A DNA stretch of 64,000 nt from Actinomycetes bacterium (GCA_021838445.1 JAKCDU010000017.1:1-64000), one strand, 5' to 3'. Shown: positions 18,212 to 27,004, counted from the first letter of the stretch. The notes: a model not told the origin generated them from the sequence alone. Made by a program: numbers and translations.

Positions 18212-19753
18212 ATGCCGACCTATCTGTCCCCGGGCGTCTACGTCGAGGAAACCGATTCGGGCGCTCGGCCCATCGAGGGCGTGGGCACCGCCGTCGCCGC
18301 CTTCGTCGGCCTGGCCAGCGCCGGACCGTTCAACACCCCGACGTTGGTGACCAACTGGAGCCAGTTCACCACCACCTTCGGCGACTTCGTCGCCGGCTCC
18401 TACCTCCACCACTCCGTCTACGGGTACTTCCAGAACGGTGGCGGGGCCTGCTACGTCGTGCGCATCGGTGGTGAGGCAGCCGCTCCGGCCAACGCCAGGG
18501 CCGAGCTGACCGCCGCCGCCGGCGGGGCGGCCGGAGCCAGCGCCGGAGCTTTCCGGGTACAGGCCCTCACCGAGGGCAGCGGCGGCAACGACATCTCCGT
18601 GGAGATCGCCGACACCACCGCCGAGGGAGCCCCCGAGGACGCCTTCAAGCTGATCGTGAAGAAGGGCAGCCGGGTCGAGGAGACCTTCGACAACCTCTCG
18701 CCCAAGAAGGGCAAGCAGAACGTCGCCACCGTCGTCAACGCCCAATCCAAGCTGATCCGCGTCGAGGATCTCGGCGTCGCCGCCGAGTCGGTGGCGCGTG
18801 GCACCGTGGCCCTGTCGGGGGGCGGCCTGCCGGCCACCACCAGCCTGGCCCCCGACGACTACGTCGGAGACTCCTCCGACCGCACCGGCTTCGGCGGCCT
18901 CGAGGCGGTGGACGAGATCACCATGGTGTGCGTGCCCGACCTGATGTCGGCCTACCAGAACGGCATGATCGACATGGAGGGCGTGCAGGCCGTGCAGCTG
19001 GCCATGATCGCCCACTGCGAGCTCATGGGCGACCGGGTCGCCATCCTGGATCCGCCCCCGGGGCTCAACGCCCAGCAGATCAAGGAGTGGCGGGTCGACA
19101 AGGTCGGGTACGACTCCAAGTACGCGGCCCTCTACTGGCCGTGGGTCAAGGTCATGGACCCGGCGACGGGCACCAACCAGTTCGTCCCCCCGAGCGGGCA
19201 CATGGCCGGTATCTGGGGTCGCACCGACGACACCCGCGGGGTGCACAAGGCCCCGGCCAACGAGGTGGTGCGCGGTGCCATCAACCTCGAGCTCAACATC
19301 ACCAAGAACGAGCACGACCTGCTCAACCCCGTCGGCATCAACTGCATCCGGGCCTTCCCCGGACGCGGCATCCGCGTGTGGGGCGCCCGGACCCTCTCGT
19401 CGGACCCGGCGTGGCGCTACCTGAACGTCCGGCGGCTGTTCAACTATCTGGAGGAGTCGATCCTCAACGGCACCGACTGGGTGGTGTTCGAGCCCAACGA
19501 CTACGCCCTGTGGTCCAAGATCCGCCGCACCATCTCCGGCTTCTTGGTCAACGAGTGGCGCAAGGGTGCGCTGTTCGGCCTCTCGCCGGCCGAGGCCTTC
19601 TACGTCAAGTGCGACGCCGAAACCAACCCGGCCGAGGGCATCGACGCCGGGCAGGTCGTCTGCGAGATCGGGGTCGCTCCGGTCAAGCCGGCCGAGTTCG
19701 TGATCTTCCGTCTGTCCCAGTACTCGGGCGGCGCCGCCCTAGTGAACGAGTAG
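18212..19753 (+). CDS. Contractile tail sheath protein, 513 aa
   Basis: The N-terminus PTYLSPGVYVEETDSGARPIEGVGTAVAAFVG is the standard start of phage-tail/CIS sheath proteins in sequence and order. The central part (about 90-240) is a variable insertion domain. The C-terminal conserved domain includes GIWGRTDDTRGVHKAPAN, the 'NCIRAFPGRGIRVWGARTL' stretch, and YLNVRRLFNYLEESI, ending in strands that form the inter-subunit handshake. It polymerises around the tube and contracts to drive injection. A strong SD, GGAGGAGG, lies 4 nt before the ATG. Only one sheath gene is present, unlike the three in Afp/PVC. The tube gene follows after 22 nt. Confidence 0.96.
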   Translation: MPTYLSPGVYVEETDSGARPIEGVGTAVAAFVGLASAGPFNTPTLVTNWSQFTTTFGDFVAGSYLHHSVYGYFQNGGGACYVVRIGGEAAAPANARAELTAAAGGAAGASAGAFRVQALTEGSGGNDISVEIADTTAEGAPEDAFKLIVKKGSRVEETFDNLSPKKGKQNVATVVNAQSKLIRVEDLGVAAESVARGTVALSGGGLPATTSLAPDDYVGDSSDRTGFGGLEAVDEITMVCVPDLMSAYQNGMIDMEGVQAVQLAMIAHCELMGDRVAILDPPPGLNAQQIKEWRVDKVGYDSKYAALYWPWVKVMDPATGTNQFVPPSGHMAGIWGRTDDTRGVHKAPANEVVRGAINLELNITKNEHDLLNPVGINCIRAFPGRGIRVWGARTLSSDPAWRYLNVRRLFNYLEESILNGTDWVVFEPNDYALWSKIRRTISGFLVNEWRKGALFGLSPAEAFYVKCDAETNPAEGIDAGQVVCEIGVAPVKPAEFVIFRLSQYSGGAALVNE

Positions 19754-19775
19754 AGACCAAGGAGCTATAGGAACC

Positions 19776-20228
19776 ATGGCAGGATTTTCCGACTACGACT
19801 CAGCCGGTACCCACAAATTCGGTTTCACCATCGACGGCATCGAGAGCCGCAGCATCAAATCGGTGGACGGCCTCTCGATGAAGCTCGAGAAGGTGGAGAC
19901 CAAGTCCAACACCCTCGACGGCAAGCCGGTCCACAAGGTATGGGCCGGTAACCGGGTCTACCTCGGCCAGCTCAACATCACCCGAGTGATGACCGACGAC
20001 CCGAGCTGGGACGTGTGGTTCAACATGGCGGTCAAGGACGTCAAGACGGCCCGTAAGAACGGTGTGGTCTCGGTCTACAACCAGGAGGGGCTCCCCACTC
20101 GGGAGTACACCTTCAAGAACGCCTGGCCGATCGAGCTCAAGGTGACCAACATGAACGCCTCGACCTCGTCGCCCATCGAGGAGACCATCACCATCGTCTA
20201 CGAGGAACTAGTTGCCACCAACGGGTGA
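19776..20228 (+). CDS. Tail tube protein 1 (gp19/Hcp-like), 150 aa
   Basis: A 150-residue protein of the T4-like gp19/Afp1 tube family. It opens with a small acidic segment, then KFGFTIDGIESRSIKSVDGLSMKLEKVETKS, the VWAGNRVYLGQLNITRVM stretch, and the C-terminal VTNMNASTSSPIEETITIVYEEL strand pair, all in family order. Hexamer rings stack to form the inner tube through which cargo passes. The length matches the family's usual 140-160 residues. It is encoded directly after the sheath, which is normal for the two most abundant particle subunits. Confidence 0.95.
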   Translation: MAGFSDYDSAGTHKFGFTIDGIESRSIKSVDGLSMKLEKVETKSNTLDGKPVHKVWAGNRVYLGQLNITRVMTDDPSWDVWFNMAVKDVKTARKNGVVSVYNQEGLPTREYTFKNAWPIELKVTNMNASTSSPIEETITIVYEELVATNG

Positions 20229-20317
20229 TACTGCCCGCTTGGTAGGTCCTCGACTACGACGGAACCGTGTAGATGCGTAGAGGTTCACCTCCGTCCCAAG
20301 GGGACGAGCCGGGCGCC

Positions 20318-20354
20318 GAGGCCGCTCAGGTGCCAGTGGCACCTGAGCGGCCTC
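20318..20354 (+). terminator. Perfect 18-bp inverted repeat after sheath-tube pair (attenuator candidate)
   Basis: GAGGCCGCTCAGGTGCCA (20318-20335) and TGGCACCTGAGCGGCCTC (20337-20354) are exact reverse complements separated by a single G. A transcript would fold into a very stable hairpin. It lies between the tube stop (20228) and the preferred start of the next gene (20363). No T-tract follows, so partial termination, or mRNA stabilisation of the sheath-tube message, are the two likely roles. Confidence 0.65.
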
Positions 20355-20362
20355 CGGTCCCG

Positions 20363-20755
20363 ATGTCGCGCCCCGAGCCGTTGCGCACGGTGTTCGAGTT
20401 CGAGTTGCCCCGGGGCTACCTGGACCCGGCCGGTGTGCTCCACAAGACCGGAGCGATGCGCCTGGCCACGGCGCGCGACGAACTGCTCCCACTCTACGAC
20501 GACCGGGTGCGGAGCAACCCCGCGTACCTCACGGTGGTGCTGCTGTCCCGGGTGATCACCCGGCTCGGCACCCTCGAGGAGGATGACGTACGGGCGTCGG
20601 TGGTGGAGAATCTGTTCGCCTCGGACCTGGCCTTCCTCCAGGACCTCTACCGGCGGATCAACACCGAGGGCCACAGCCGGGCGGCCGTGCAATGCCCCGC
20701 CTGCGGTGAGCGTTTCACCGTCGATCTCGCCGGTGGACGCCAGGGGGCGTCATGA
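20363..20755 (+). CDS. CIS assembly protein with CPxCG motif (tail assembly chaperone candidate), ~130 aa
   Basis: The conserved part begins at LRTVFEFELPRGYLDPAGVLHKTGAM and continues through DELLPLYDDRVRSNPAYLTVVLLSRVITRLGTL, a helical segment, then a single CPACGERF zinc-knuckle half near the C-terminus. Proteins of this type sit between the tube gene and DUF6760 in actinobacterial and related CIS loci. They are likely tail-assembly factors, but their biochemical role is not established as far as I know. The in-frame ATG at 20273 would add 30 Pro/Glu-rich residues encoded by the big inverted repeat; ATG 20363 excludes them and is preferred, although neither start has a clear SD. It overlaps DUF6760 by 4 nt. 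Confidence 0.7.
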   Translation: MSRPEPLRTVFEFELPRGYLDPAGVLHKTGAMRLATARDELLPLYDDRVRSNPAYLTVVLLSRVITRLGTLEEDDVRASVVENLFASDLAFLQDLYRRINTEGHSRAAVQCPACGERFTVDLAGGRQGAS

Positions 20756-20916
20756 GCGTCTACCCCTCGGACCGCCTGTTCGAGGAGGTCGCCTACGTCG
20801 CCTACCACTTCCACTGGTCGCTCGACGAGATCCTCGATCTCGAGCACCCCGTCCGGCAACGCTTCGTGGCCGAGATAGCCAAGATCAACCAACGATTGTC
20901 CGAAGAGAGGGAGTGA
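20752..20916 (+). CDS. DUF6760 small CIS protein, 54 aa
   Basis: A 54-residue ORF starting in an ATGA overlap with the previous stop. The sequence SDRLFEEVAYVAYHFHW, then SLDEILDLEHPVRQRF and a charged helix ending in ERE, matches the DUF6760 family found directly after the tube-proximal assembly gene in many CIS clusters. It is predicted to be all-helical, without signal peptide or cysteine. It is probably an assembly chaperone or a small baseplate/tube-associated subunit. The large DUF4157 gene follows after 6 nt. Confidence 0.8.
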   Translation: MSVYPSDRLFEEVAYVAYHFHWSLDEILDLEHPVRQRFVAEIAKINQRLSEERE

Positions 20917-20922
20917 TCGGCG

Positions 20923-23736
20923 ATGGGCCTGCTCAACCGGCGCCGTGCCCCTTCCGGTGCTGATAGCAGCCGGGATGCCGCCCCCGAAACACCGCTGAAC
21001 CCGACCGAACCGCCTGCCGACAGGGGGCCCGTGATCCGCGCCTCGGACCTCCACCGGGTCCCGGAATGGGCCAAGGTGGCGCCCATGCCGCTCTCCCTGC
21101 CGCCGATGCCCGACATCGTGTCGAAGCAGTTCGACCGGTCCCTGGTCTCGTGGCAGCCCCCCGCCCGCTTCATCGGTGAGATGGGTCACCTGGTCACCGA
21201 TTCGGCTCCGACGGGCATCATCGAGGGCCTGGTTGTGGTGACGCCTGCTCCGCCCGTCGAGCCGGCGCCGACGTCGGACGGGTCGCCGGCGCCGGCGGCC
21301 AGCCTCCCGTTGGCCACGCCGCCTGTGGCCGACCAGGACCGGCCTCGCCGGCGGGACCGCTACACCACCCGGCGAATCGAATGGGCCGACCCCAGGGACG
21401 CCGTGCCGGCCGAGCCCGAACTGGCCCCGCTCCGCCCTGAGACGCCCGACGAGAGCGTGACCCCGGCAGTGCCGGTCGACCCCGAAGCGGTCCTCGCGCC
21501 GGGACCTGAGGCCCCCCTCGGGAGCCCTTCGGGCTCCAGCGGCCATGTGGGTGCGACCGACCTCCGGCCCGAGCCGTCCGAGGAGTCCGAGGAGTCCGAG
21601 GAGTCCGCCGAGCTGATCGGGCGGCAACCGCTCGTCGCGCCGAGCCCGCCCATCACCGTCCCGCTGGCCCCCGAACCCGAGCTGGGGCGGTTCATGCGGG
21701 CACCCGTCCCCGCCGACATGCCGCTCGCCAGCCTTCCGTCGTCCCCGCTGCCTCGTAGCGAGGTGCGCACCATCGCCTCCCCACCCGGGTCAGGCGCGCC
21801 GCCCGCCCAGGACTTGGCCAACCAGGCGGACGAGCCGGCCCCGCCGGTCACGGGCGCGCCGAGCGCCTCGGCCGCGACGGCCCCGCCAGCTGCGACGCTC
21901 CCCGGGGAGTCCGCGGCCCTGCCCTCCACCGGGCCCGTCCCCGGTCCCGCCGCGCCGGCGACGGCGACGCCGGCAACCACCGGACTCGTCGGTGACCGGC
22001 CACTCGCCGGGTCCGACCCCGCACCCCTCACCCCGGTCGTCCCTCTGATCGGGGCCGACGTCGGCGAGCCCGGAGGTCCCGGGGCGTCGGGTGATCTTCC
22101 CCTGGCCACCGCTTCGGGCCCGGTGCGAGCAGGAGCGGGTGGGACTCGGATCCGCCGTCTCGACGGGCCGCCGACCGCCTCGGAAGTACTGGGGGAGGCG
22201 GCCAAACCCGCTCCGGTCGAACCCGGGCCGACGGCCGCCGAGGCCGGCGCCGCTCCGGACGTCCCGGCACCCTCGGCCGGGGATGCGCCGACGGGCGGCC
22301 CGATCGCCTCCGTCGAGCCCGCCGCCGTCCCCGCCGCGCCCCCGGCCGACGTCGGCGTGGTGGCGCCGCTGCTCGGCCAGGTTACGCCGCCGGCCGGCGC
22401 CAGTGACGTCCGGGCCGGTAGCGCCCCAGACGTTGGCCCGGACAGCACCGCCACGACCACGCCGCTGGTCCTGCCGTCGCCGAGCCCGACCCGACGCGGT
22501 CTCGGCGAGCCGATGGAGCACCTGCCGCCCACCGCCACCCCCTGGGACATCACCAGGATGACCCGCGACCAGCAGCTCCGGATGTCGCGCGACCTTCTGC
22601 AGGGACGCATCGCCGCCGCCAGCCGCAACCAGCTGCCCGGGTCTCTTGGCTCCCCGCTCGGGGTGCCCGCCGCCCCCGGAGCCGAGCCGTCCCCCGGCCT
22701 GGCCCCCATGCCCGCCGTCGCCGTCAGGAGGGCTTTTCCCCCGCCGCCGGTCTACGCCGGCAGCGAGCTCCCGCTCGCCCGCCTCGAACCGCTGGGCCGG
22801 CCCCCGGTCGGTCTGGTCCCGGCTGATCTGCCCGACGACGGCGGCTACCAGGCCCCCCTGCTCGGAGCCGAACCGCTGACGTTTCCCGAAGCCGAGACCG
22901 GGGAGGGATCCACCCAGGAGGGGCAGCAGGCCCGCCAGGTGGTCGGCCAGCGCTTCGGGGTCGACCTCTCCGGGGTCCCGATCGACCGTAGCCCCCAAGG
23001 TGCCATGGAGGTAGCCCGCCTGCGGGCCAGGGCCATCACCAGCGATGGAGGGGTCGTCATCCCGGCATCGGTGGGCAGCCTGGACGTAGGCCCGGGCCGA
23101 GCCCTGCTGACCCACGAGCTGACCCATGTGGCGCAGAGAGCCCGTTTCGGCAGCAGCCTCCCGTCCGAGGACTCACCCGCCGGCCAGGTGCTGGAGGCCC
23201 AGGCGCTCCAGGCGGAGATGACCCTCAACACCGGCCCGGTGATCCGCAGCACCATCGAACCGCCCCCGGGCGGCCCGCGGCCGACGACCTGGACCGGGGT
23301 GCTCAACTCGCCGTCCGAGGCGGGGTCGACGGGAGTGCCCCTGCCGCTGGCCGGCCCCGGCTCGCCTGGTCTCGACGCCGACGCCTTGGCCAACACCATC
23401 CTCGAGCGGCTCTCGGAGATCACCAGCGGGGGACCGGTGACCCAGCCGTTCCAGGGTCCGGCTCCGGCGCTGGCACCGATTATGTCGGCCCCCGCCCCGG
23501 TGGCCGTAGGAGCGGTCCAACGAGCCGGGGAGGACCTTCCCGCTCAGGCGACCGTAGCGGAGCCCCCCGTGCCGCAGACCGGGGTCGGCGAAGGCGAGTT
23601 GGAGCGACCGAGTGACGAGGACCTGTCCAACCTGAGCAGGTGGCTGTACCCGTGGATCAGGTACCGCTTGCGCGGCGAACTGCGGGAGGACCGGGAACGG
23701 GCCGGCCTGCTGACCGATCACTACAGGAGGTGGTAG
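20923..23736 (+). CDS. Large Pro/Ala-rich DUF4157 (eCIS core) protein, 937 aa
   Basis: The N-terminal ~650 residues are low-complexity (Pro, Ala, Gly, Ser), with a short conserved block at 25-80 (RASDLHRVPEWAKVAPMPLSLP) and an acidic EESEESEESAE patch. The DUF4157 domain lies at about 665-770: QRFGVDLSGVPIDRSP, GGVVIPASVGSLDVGPGRALL, and the metallopeptidase-like HELTH motif (residues 731-735). After another linker the C-terminus (about 905-937) carries a conserved amphipathic motif with WLYPWIRYRLRGELREDRE, seen at the end of equivalent proteins in other actinobacterial CIS loci. It may be a cargo or lumen-associated scaffold or a peptidase; function not known. It starts 6 nt after DUF6760 and ends 3 nt before tube 2. 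Confidence 0.85.
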   Translation: MGLLNRRRAPSGADSSRDAAPETPLNPTEPPADRGPVIRASDLHRVPEWAKVAPMPLSLPPMPDIVSKQFDRSLVSWQPPARFIGEMGHLVTDSAPTGIIEGLVVVTPAPPVEPAPTSDGSPAPAASLPLATPPVADQDRPRRRDRYTTRRIEWADPRDAVPAEPELAPLRPETPDESVTPAVPVDPEAVLAPGPEAPLGSPSGSSGHVGATDLRPEPSEESEESEESAELIGRQPLVAPSPPITVPLAPEPELGRFMRAPVPADMPLASLPSSPLPRSEVRTIASPPGSGAPPAQDLANQADEPAPPVTGAPSASAATAPPAATLPGESAALPSTGPVPGPAAPATATPATTGLVGDRPLAGSDPAPLTPVVPLIGADVGEPGGPGASGDLPLATASGPVRAGAGGTRIRRLDGPPTASEVLGEAAKPAPVEPGPTAAEAGAAPDVPAPSAGDAPTGGPIASVEPAAVPAAPPADVGVVAPLLGQVTPPAGASDVRAGSAPDVGPDSTATTTPLVLPSPSPTRRGLGEPMEHLPPTATPWDITRMTRDQQLRMSRDLLQGRIAAASRNQLPGSLGSPLGVPAAPGAEPSPGLAPMPAVAVRRAFPPPPVYAGSELPLARLEPLGRPPVGLVPADLPDDGGYQAPLLGAEPLTFPEAETGEGSTQEGQQARQVVGQRFGVDLSGVPIDRSPQGAMEVARLRARAITSDGGVVIPASVGSLDVGPGRALLTHELTHVAQRARFGSSLPSEDSPAGQVLEAQALQAEMTLNTGPVIRSTIEPPPGGPRPTTWTGVLNSPSEAGSTGVPLPLAGPGSPGLDADALANTILERLSEITSGGPVTQPFQGPAPALAPIMSAPAPVAVGAVQRAGEDLPAQATVAEPPVPQTGVGEGELERPSDEDLSNLSRWLYPWIRYRLRGELREDRERAGLLTDHYRRW

Positions 23737-23739
23737 CAG

Positions 23740-24462
23740 ATGTCCGACGCAGGAGGCGGCGGGCCTGATTTCTCCAATTCCGGTGACGGCCCGGAGGAGT
23801 CCGCCGGGCAGGCCGAGTCCGAGGGGAACGCCCAGTACGAGCACAGCGCGGCCGGCGCCCAGAGTTTCTCCAATTCCGGTGACGGCCCGGAGGAGTCCGC
23901 CGGGCAGGCCGAGTCCGAGGGGAACGCCCAGTACGAGCAATCGGCGGCCGGAGCCCAGGACTTCGCCAACGTCGGGCTCGACCACTTCAACCCCTCCTAC
24001 GCGCCGCTGATCCCGACACCCATGCAGGCCGGGATTCGCTACAACGACGCGGTAGGCATCAGTGTCTTCTTCAAGGTCCAGGTTGACGCCGTCGATCTCG
24101 GTTCTTGGAGCAAGTGCTCCGGTCTCGGTATCACCCTCGGCTACGACTCCCGCAGCGAGCAGGGAATGACCCTCATCGAGCACCACCTCCCCAAGAGCCT
24201 GACGTACACCAAGATCACCCTGCAGAGACCGCTCACCAGCGACTGCCGGGTGGCCATGGAGTGGATCACCGCCTACCACATGCTGCCGATCCCGACCACC
24301 GCGCAGATCACCTGCATGGACCAGGCGGGGAGGACCATTGCGGTCTGGGACATGCTGGGCGTCACCCCCGAATCGTGGAAGGGACCAACCTTCGACTCGA
24401 CGGCCGGTACCGCCACCATCGCCATGGAGGAGCTCTCCTTTCACCATCAGGGTTTCCTGTAG
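23740..24462 (+). CDS. Tail tube protein 2 (tube initiator / gp19-like) with duplicated N-terminal extension, 240 aa
   Basis: Residues ~95-240 form a gp19-like tube domain (FKVQVDAVDLGSWSKCSGLGITLGY; ITLQRPLTSDC; WDMLGVTPESWKGPTFDS; AMEELSFHHQGF), resembling Afp5-type proteins that connect tube and baseplate. Unlike tube 1 it has a ~90-residue N-terminal extension made of two near-identical 32-residue repeats rich in Gly, Glu, Ser and Asn. The extension is acidic and likely disordered. The SD AGGAGG is well placed. The LysM gene follows after 21 nt. The extension is unusual for a tube protein and might sit in the lumen or at the hub. Confidence 0.88.
   Translation: MSDAGGGGPDFSNSGDGPEESAGQAESEGNAQYEHSAAGAQSFSNSGDGPEESAGQAESEGNAQYEQSAAGAQDFANVGLDHFNPSYAPLIPTPMQAGIRYNDAVGISVFFKVQVDAVDLGSWSKCSGLGITLGYDSRSEQGMTLIEHHLPKSLTYTKITLQRPLTSDCRVAMEWITAYHMLPIPTTAQITCMDQAGRTIAVWDMLGVTPESWKGPTFDSTAGTATIAMEELSFHHQGFL
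23770..23961 (+). repeat. 96-bp tandem duplication in tube 2 gene
   Basis: Codons from 23770 and from 23866 encode the same 32-residue unit (FSNSGDGPEESAGQ...SAAGAQ) with only a few differing bases, mostly near the unit ends. The near-identity at third positions indicates a recent in-frame duplication. Confidence 0.9.
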
Positions 24463-24483
24463 CCGAGGAAGGTCGTTCGAACA

Positions 24484-25194
24484 ATGTCCAACCCAGCAAA
24501 CGCCGCCGGTATCGCCTCCAGCGCGGTCAGCGCCTACCTGCAGACCACCGACTACCCGCTACCGCCCATCACCTTCCAGTACAACCCGTCCGGGCTGAAA
24601 GAGGACATCGAAGCCCGCTTCCGCAAGAACAGCTTGCCGTCTCGCCCCGGCGGCAGTGGGCAGATTTACATCGGCACCGGACCGTCCAGCATGAACGTGG
24701 CCATCCAGCTCGACGCCTTTGCCATCCCGCCGGTGCCGCCGACGGCGGTCATCGAGCAGCTCAAGGTGATGATGAACCCCACCTTGATATCCCTCGGACA
24801 GGGCCAGGGGCGGCCTCCCATGGTCATGTTCGGCTGGGGGGCCAACGTCATCATGGACCAGGCGGTGATCACCAAGCTGTCCATCAGCCACGAGCGTTTC
24901 CTGCTCGGGGTGCCCACCAGGGCCACCGCCACGGTCACCCTCATGTCCGTGCCGCTCGGGAACCTGCCCGGGACCAACCCGACCTCCGGGGGTCTGGCCA
25001 CCCGCCGTACCCGCACCGTGGTGGAAGGAGACTCCCTGGCCTCCATCGCCTATCAGGAGTACGAGGACCCGAACTACTGGCGGGCGCTGGCCGAGGCCAA
25101 CGACATCGATGATCCCATGAGGGTCAAGACGGGGATGGTCCTGCTCATTCCGGAGAAGCGGGATGCCCAGACCCTCCTCGGGGAGACGGTCTAG
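24484..25194 (+). CDS. LysM-containing baseplate hub adaptor (Afp7/gp53-like), 236 aa
   Basis: The N-terminal ~170 residues are a beta-rich tail-hub domain (PPITFQYNPSGLKEDIEARF; MVMFGWGANVIMDQAVITKLSISHERF). A C-terminal LysM domain at about 176-226 has TVVEGDSLASIAYQEYEDPNYWRALAEAN and a closing GMVLLIPE. In CIS baseplates this protein joins tube initiator and spike and its LysM holds neighbouring subunits rather than cell wall. It is encoded with no gap before the VgrG-like gene (stop TAG directly followed by ATG). Confidence 0.92.
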   Translation: MSNPANAAGIASSAVSAYLQTTDYPLPPITFQYNPSGLKEDIEARFRKNSLPSRPGGSGQIYIGTGPSSMNVAIQLDAFAIPPVPPTAVIEQLKVMMNPTLISLGQGQGRPPMVMFGWGANVIMDQAVITKLSISHERFLLGVPTRATATVTLMSVPLGNLPGTNPTSGGLATRRTRTVVEGDSLASIAYQEYEDPNYWRALAEANDIDDPMRVKTGMVLLIPEKRDAQTLLGETV

Positions 25195-27003
25195 ATGTTC
25201 GGAGGTGTGACCAGCTCGGAGTGCCAGGTCCTGGTCGACTTCGTGCCGCTCAACCCCCTCGTGCAGCAGCAGCTCGTCCACGTCGAGGTCGACAGCACCA
25301 TGTACGTGCCGTCGCAGGCCAAGTTGGTCTTCAGGGGTTACCCTGACGACATTCTCCTGCCGGGAGGGCTCCAGCTGGCCGTACCGCTCAACGTGGCAGT
25401 CAGCAGCAACGGTGTGCCGACCCCCCTCATCACCGGCGAGGTCACCTCGGTCGAGGTGGAGCACTCACACGGGGACACCCTCACGGTGGTCAAGGGCATG
25501 GACAAGTCGCATCGCCTGATGCACGGCACCAAGACCATGGCCTACCCCGAGATGACCGCCTCGGACGTGGTGACCATGCTGGTGGCCCAGGCCGGTCTGG
25601 TACCGGGTGAGATCGTCCCGACCACCAACGTCTACCCGTGGCTCACCCAGGCCAATGTCAGCTCGTGGGTGTTCATCCAGCAGCTGGCCGCCCGGGAGAA
25701 TTGCGTGGCCTACTGCGACGCTCTCGGCCTGTTCAACTTCGGCCCCATGACCAGGCCCGAGGAGACCGATCCCCCCTCGCTCACCTACATGGTCCCGCCC
25801 ATGGGTACCCAACTCGTGTTGGGCACCAACCTCATCAAGCTGCGGGCGGTGGTGAACGGCGCCGAGCAGGTCCCCGCGGTGACCGTCACCGGCTACAAAC
25901 CCGACGAGGAACTTCCACTCATGGGGGTGTTCGCCACGGTGCCCTCCAGCTCCCAGAGCATCGACCCCGCGACCCTCCCGCCCGCAGTGGCCGAGGAATT
26001 CGGGGCCGAGCCGTTCTTCGACGCCAGCCGCCCCTTCGATGACGAGGGGCCGGCCGAGACCTATGCCGAGTCCATCGCCGCCGATATCGCCGGGTCCCTG
26101 GCCGAGATCGAGGGCGAGTGCATCGGCAACGCGTCCATCCTGGCCGGTGAGGCCGTGACCGTAGGGATGGCCGGCCAGCCCTTCGACGGCTACTACGTCT
26201 GCTCTGCGGCCCGTCACGTCTTCGACTACGAAGGCGGTGGCTACACCACCTGGGTCACCGCCGGTGGGTACAAGGACCGCTCCCTGCTGGCCCTGAGCTC
26301 CGGTGAGGCACCCAACGACCGGATACGCCCGACCATAACGGGACTGGTGGTGGGCCGGGTGGTGGACAATATGGACGAGGAGGGCCAGGGGCGGGTCAAA
26401 GTGATGCTCCCGTGGCTGTCGGAGGGCTACGTGAGCGCATGGGCCCGGGTCATGCAGATCGGGGCCAGTGCCGCCGGGAGCGGGTTCCTGTGGATGCCGG
26501 AGGTGGGCGACGAGGTTCTGGTCGGCTTCGACCGGGGTTCCGTGGACAACCCGTACGTGATCGGCAATCTCTACAACGGCCTCGCCAAGCCGCTACCCGG
26601 TCCGGCCATCGAAGGGGTGGTCGGGAACCGGCGGATCGCCTCGCGCATGGCCCACACCATCCAGTGGAACGACGGGCCCGAGAAGATGGGCATAAGCATC
26701 ATGACCGCCCCCGCCGAGTCGCCGCCGCTGTCGGTCATCCTCGACAGCGACGAGACCAAGATCACCATCAACTCGTTGGGAGAGATCGAGATCACCGGGG
26801 CGGCGGTGGTCAAGATCGCCTCCACCGCCGAGCTGACCCTCGACGCCCCGACCATCTCCATCGGCAGTGAGGACACCCTCAACGTGAGCATCACCGCCGA
26901 ATCGGTGGCGGTGGGCAGCGCCACCACCACCGAGGTGTCGATCGGCAGCCCCGACGCCGAGGTGAGCGTGAGCGGGGCTTCGGTCAGCCTGGGGCTGGGC
27001 TGA
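25195..27003 (+). CDS. VgrG/gpD-gp5-like spike-hub protein (Afp8-like), 602 aa
   Basis: Residues ~1-370 form the gpD/gp27-like hub (VEVEHSHGDTLTVVKGMDKSHRLMHG; FIQQLAARENCVAYCD). An OB-fold gp5-like domain lies at ~381-462 (GRVVDNMDEEGQGRVKVMLPW; GFLWMPEVGDEVLVGFDRGSVDNPYVIG). The rest is a beta-helical needle of alternating short strands (KIASTAELTLDAPTISIGS; VSIGSPDAEVSV). This is the trimeric spike that pierces the target. No separate PAAR tip gene is visible, and the needle ends without an appended toxin domain. gp25 starts 1 nt after its stop. Confidence 0.93.
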   Translation: MFGGVTSSECQVLVDFVPLNPLVQQQLVHVEVDSTMYVPSQAKLVFRGYPDDILLPGGLQLAVPLNVAVSSNGVPTPLITGEVTSVEVEHSHGDTLTVVKGMDKSHRLMHGTKTMAYPEMTASDVVTMLVAQAGLVPGEIVPTTNVYPWLTQANVSSWVFIQQLAARENCVAYCDALGLFNFGPMTRPEETDPPSLTYMVPPMGTQLVLGTNLIKLRAVVNGAEQVPAVTVTGYKPDEELPLMGVFATVPSSSQSIDPATLPPAVAEEFGAEPFFDASRPFDDEGPAETYAESIAADIAGSLAEIEGECIGNASILAGEAVTVGMAGQPFDGYYVCSAARHVFDYEGGGYTTWVTAGGYKDRSLLALSSGEAPNDRIRPTITGLVVGRVVDNMDEEGQGRVKVMLPWLSEGYVSAWARVMQIGASAAGSGFLWMPEVGDEVLVGFDRGSVDNPYVIGNLYNGLAKPLPGPAIEGVVGNRRIASRMAHTIQWNDGPEKMGISIMTAPAESPPLSVILDSDETKITINSLGEIEITGAAVVKIASTAELTLDAPTISIGSEDTLNVSITAESVAVGSATTTEVSIGSPDAEVSVSGASVSLGLG

Positions 27004-27004
27004 A

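Noticed and set aside
20233-20246. TGCCCGCTTGGTAG as a fourth operator before the assembly gene
   Set aside because: It matches the consensus only in the left arm and has no partner 21-22 bp away.
20738-20760. Possible -1 frameshift joining the 130-aa assembly protein to DUF6760, as in lambda gpG/gpGT
   Set aside because: The run of G (20743-20747) is not a proper X-XXY-YYZ heptamer in the zero frame, and DUF6760 has its own ATG in the overlap.
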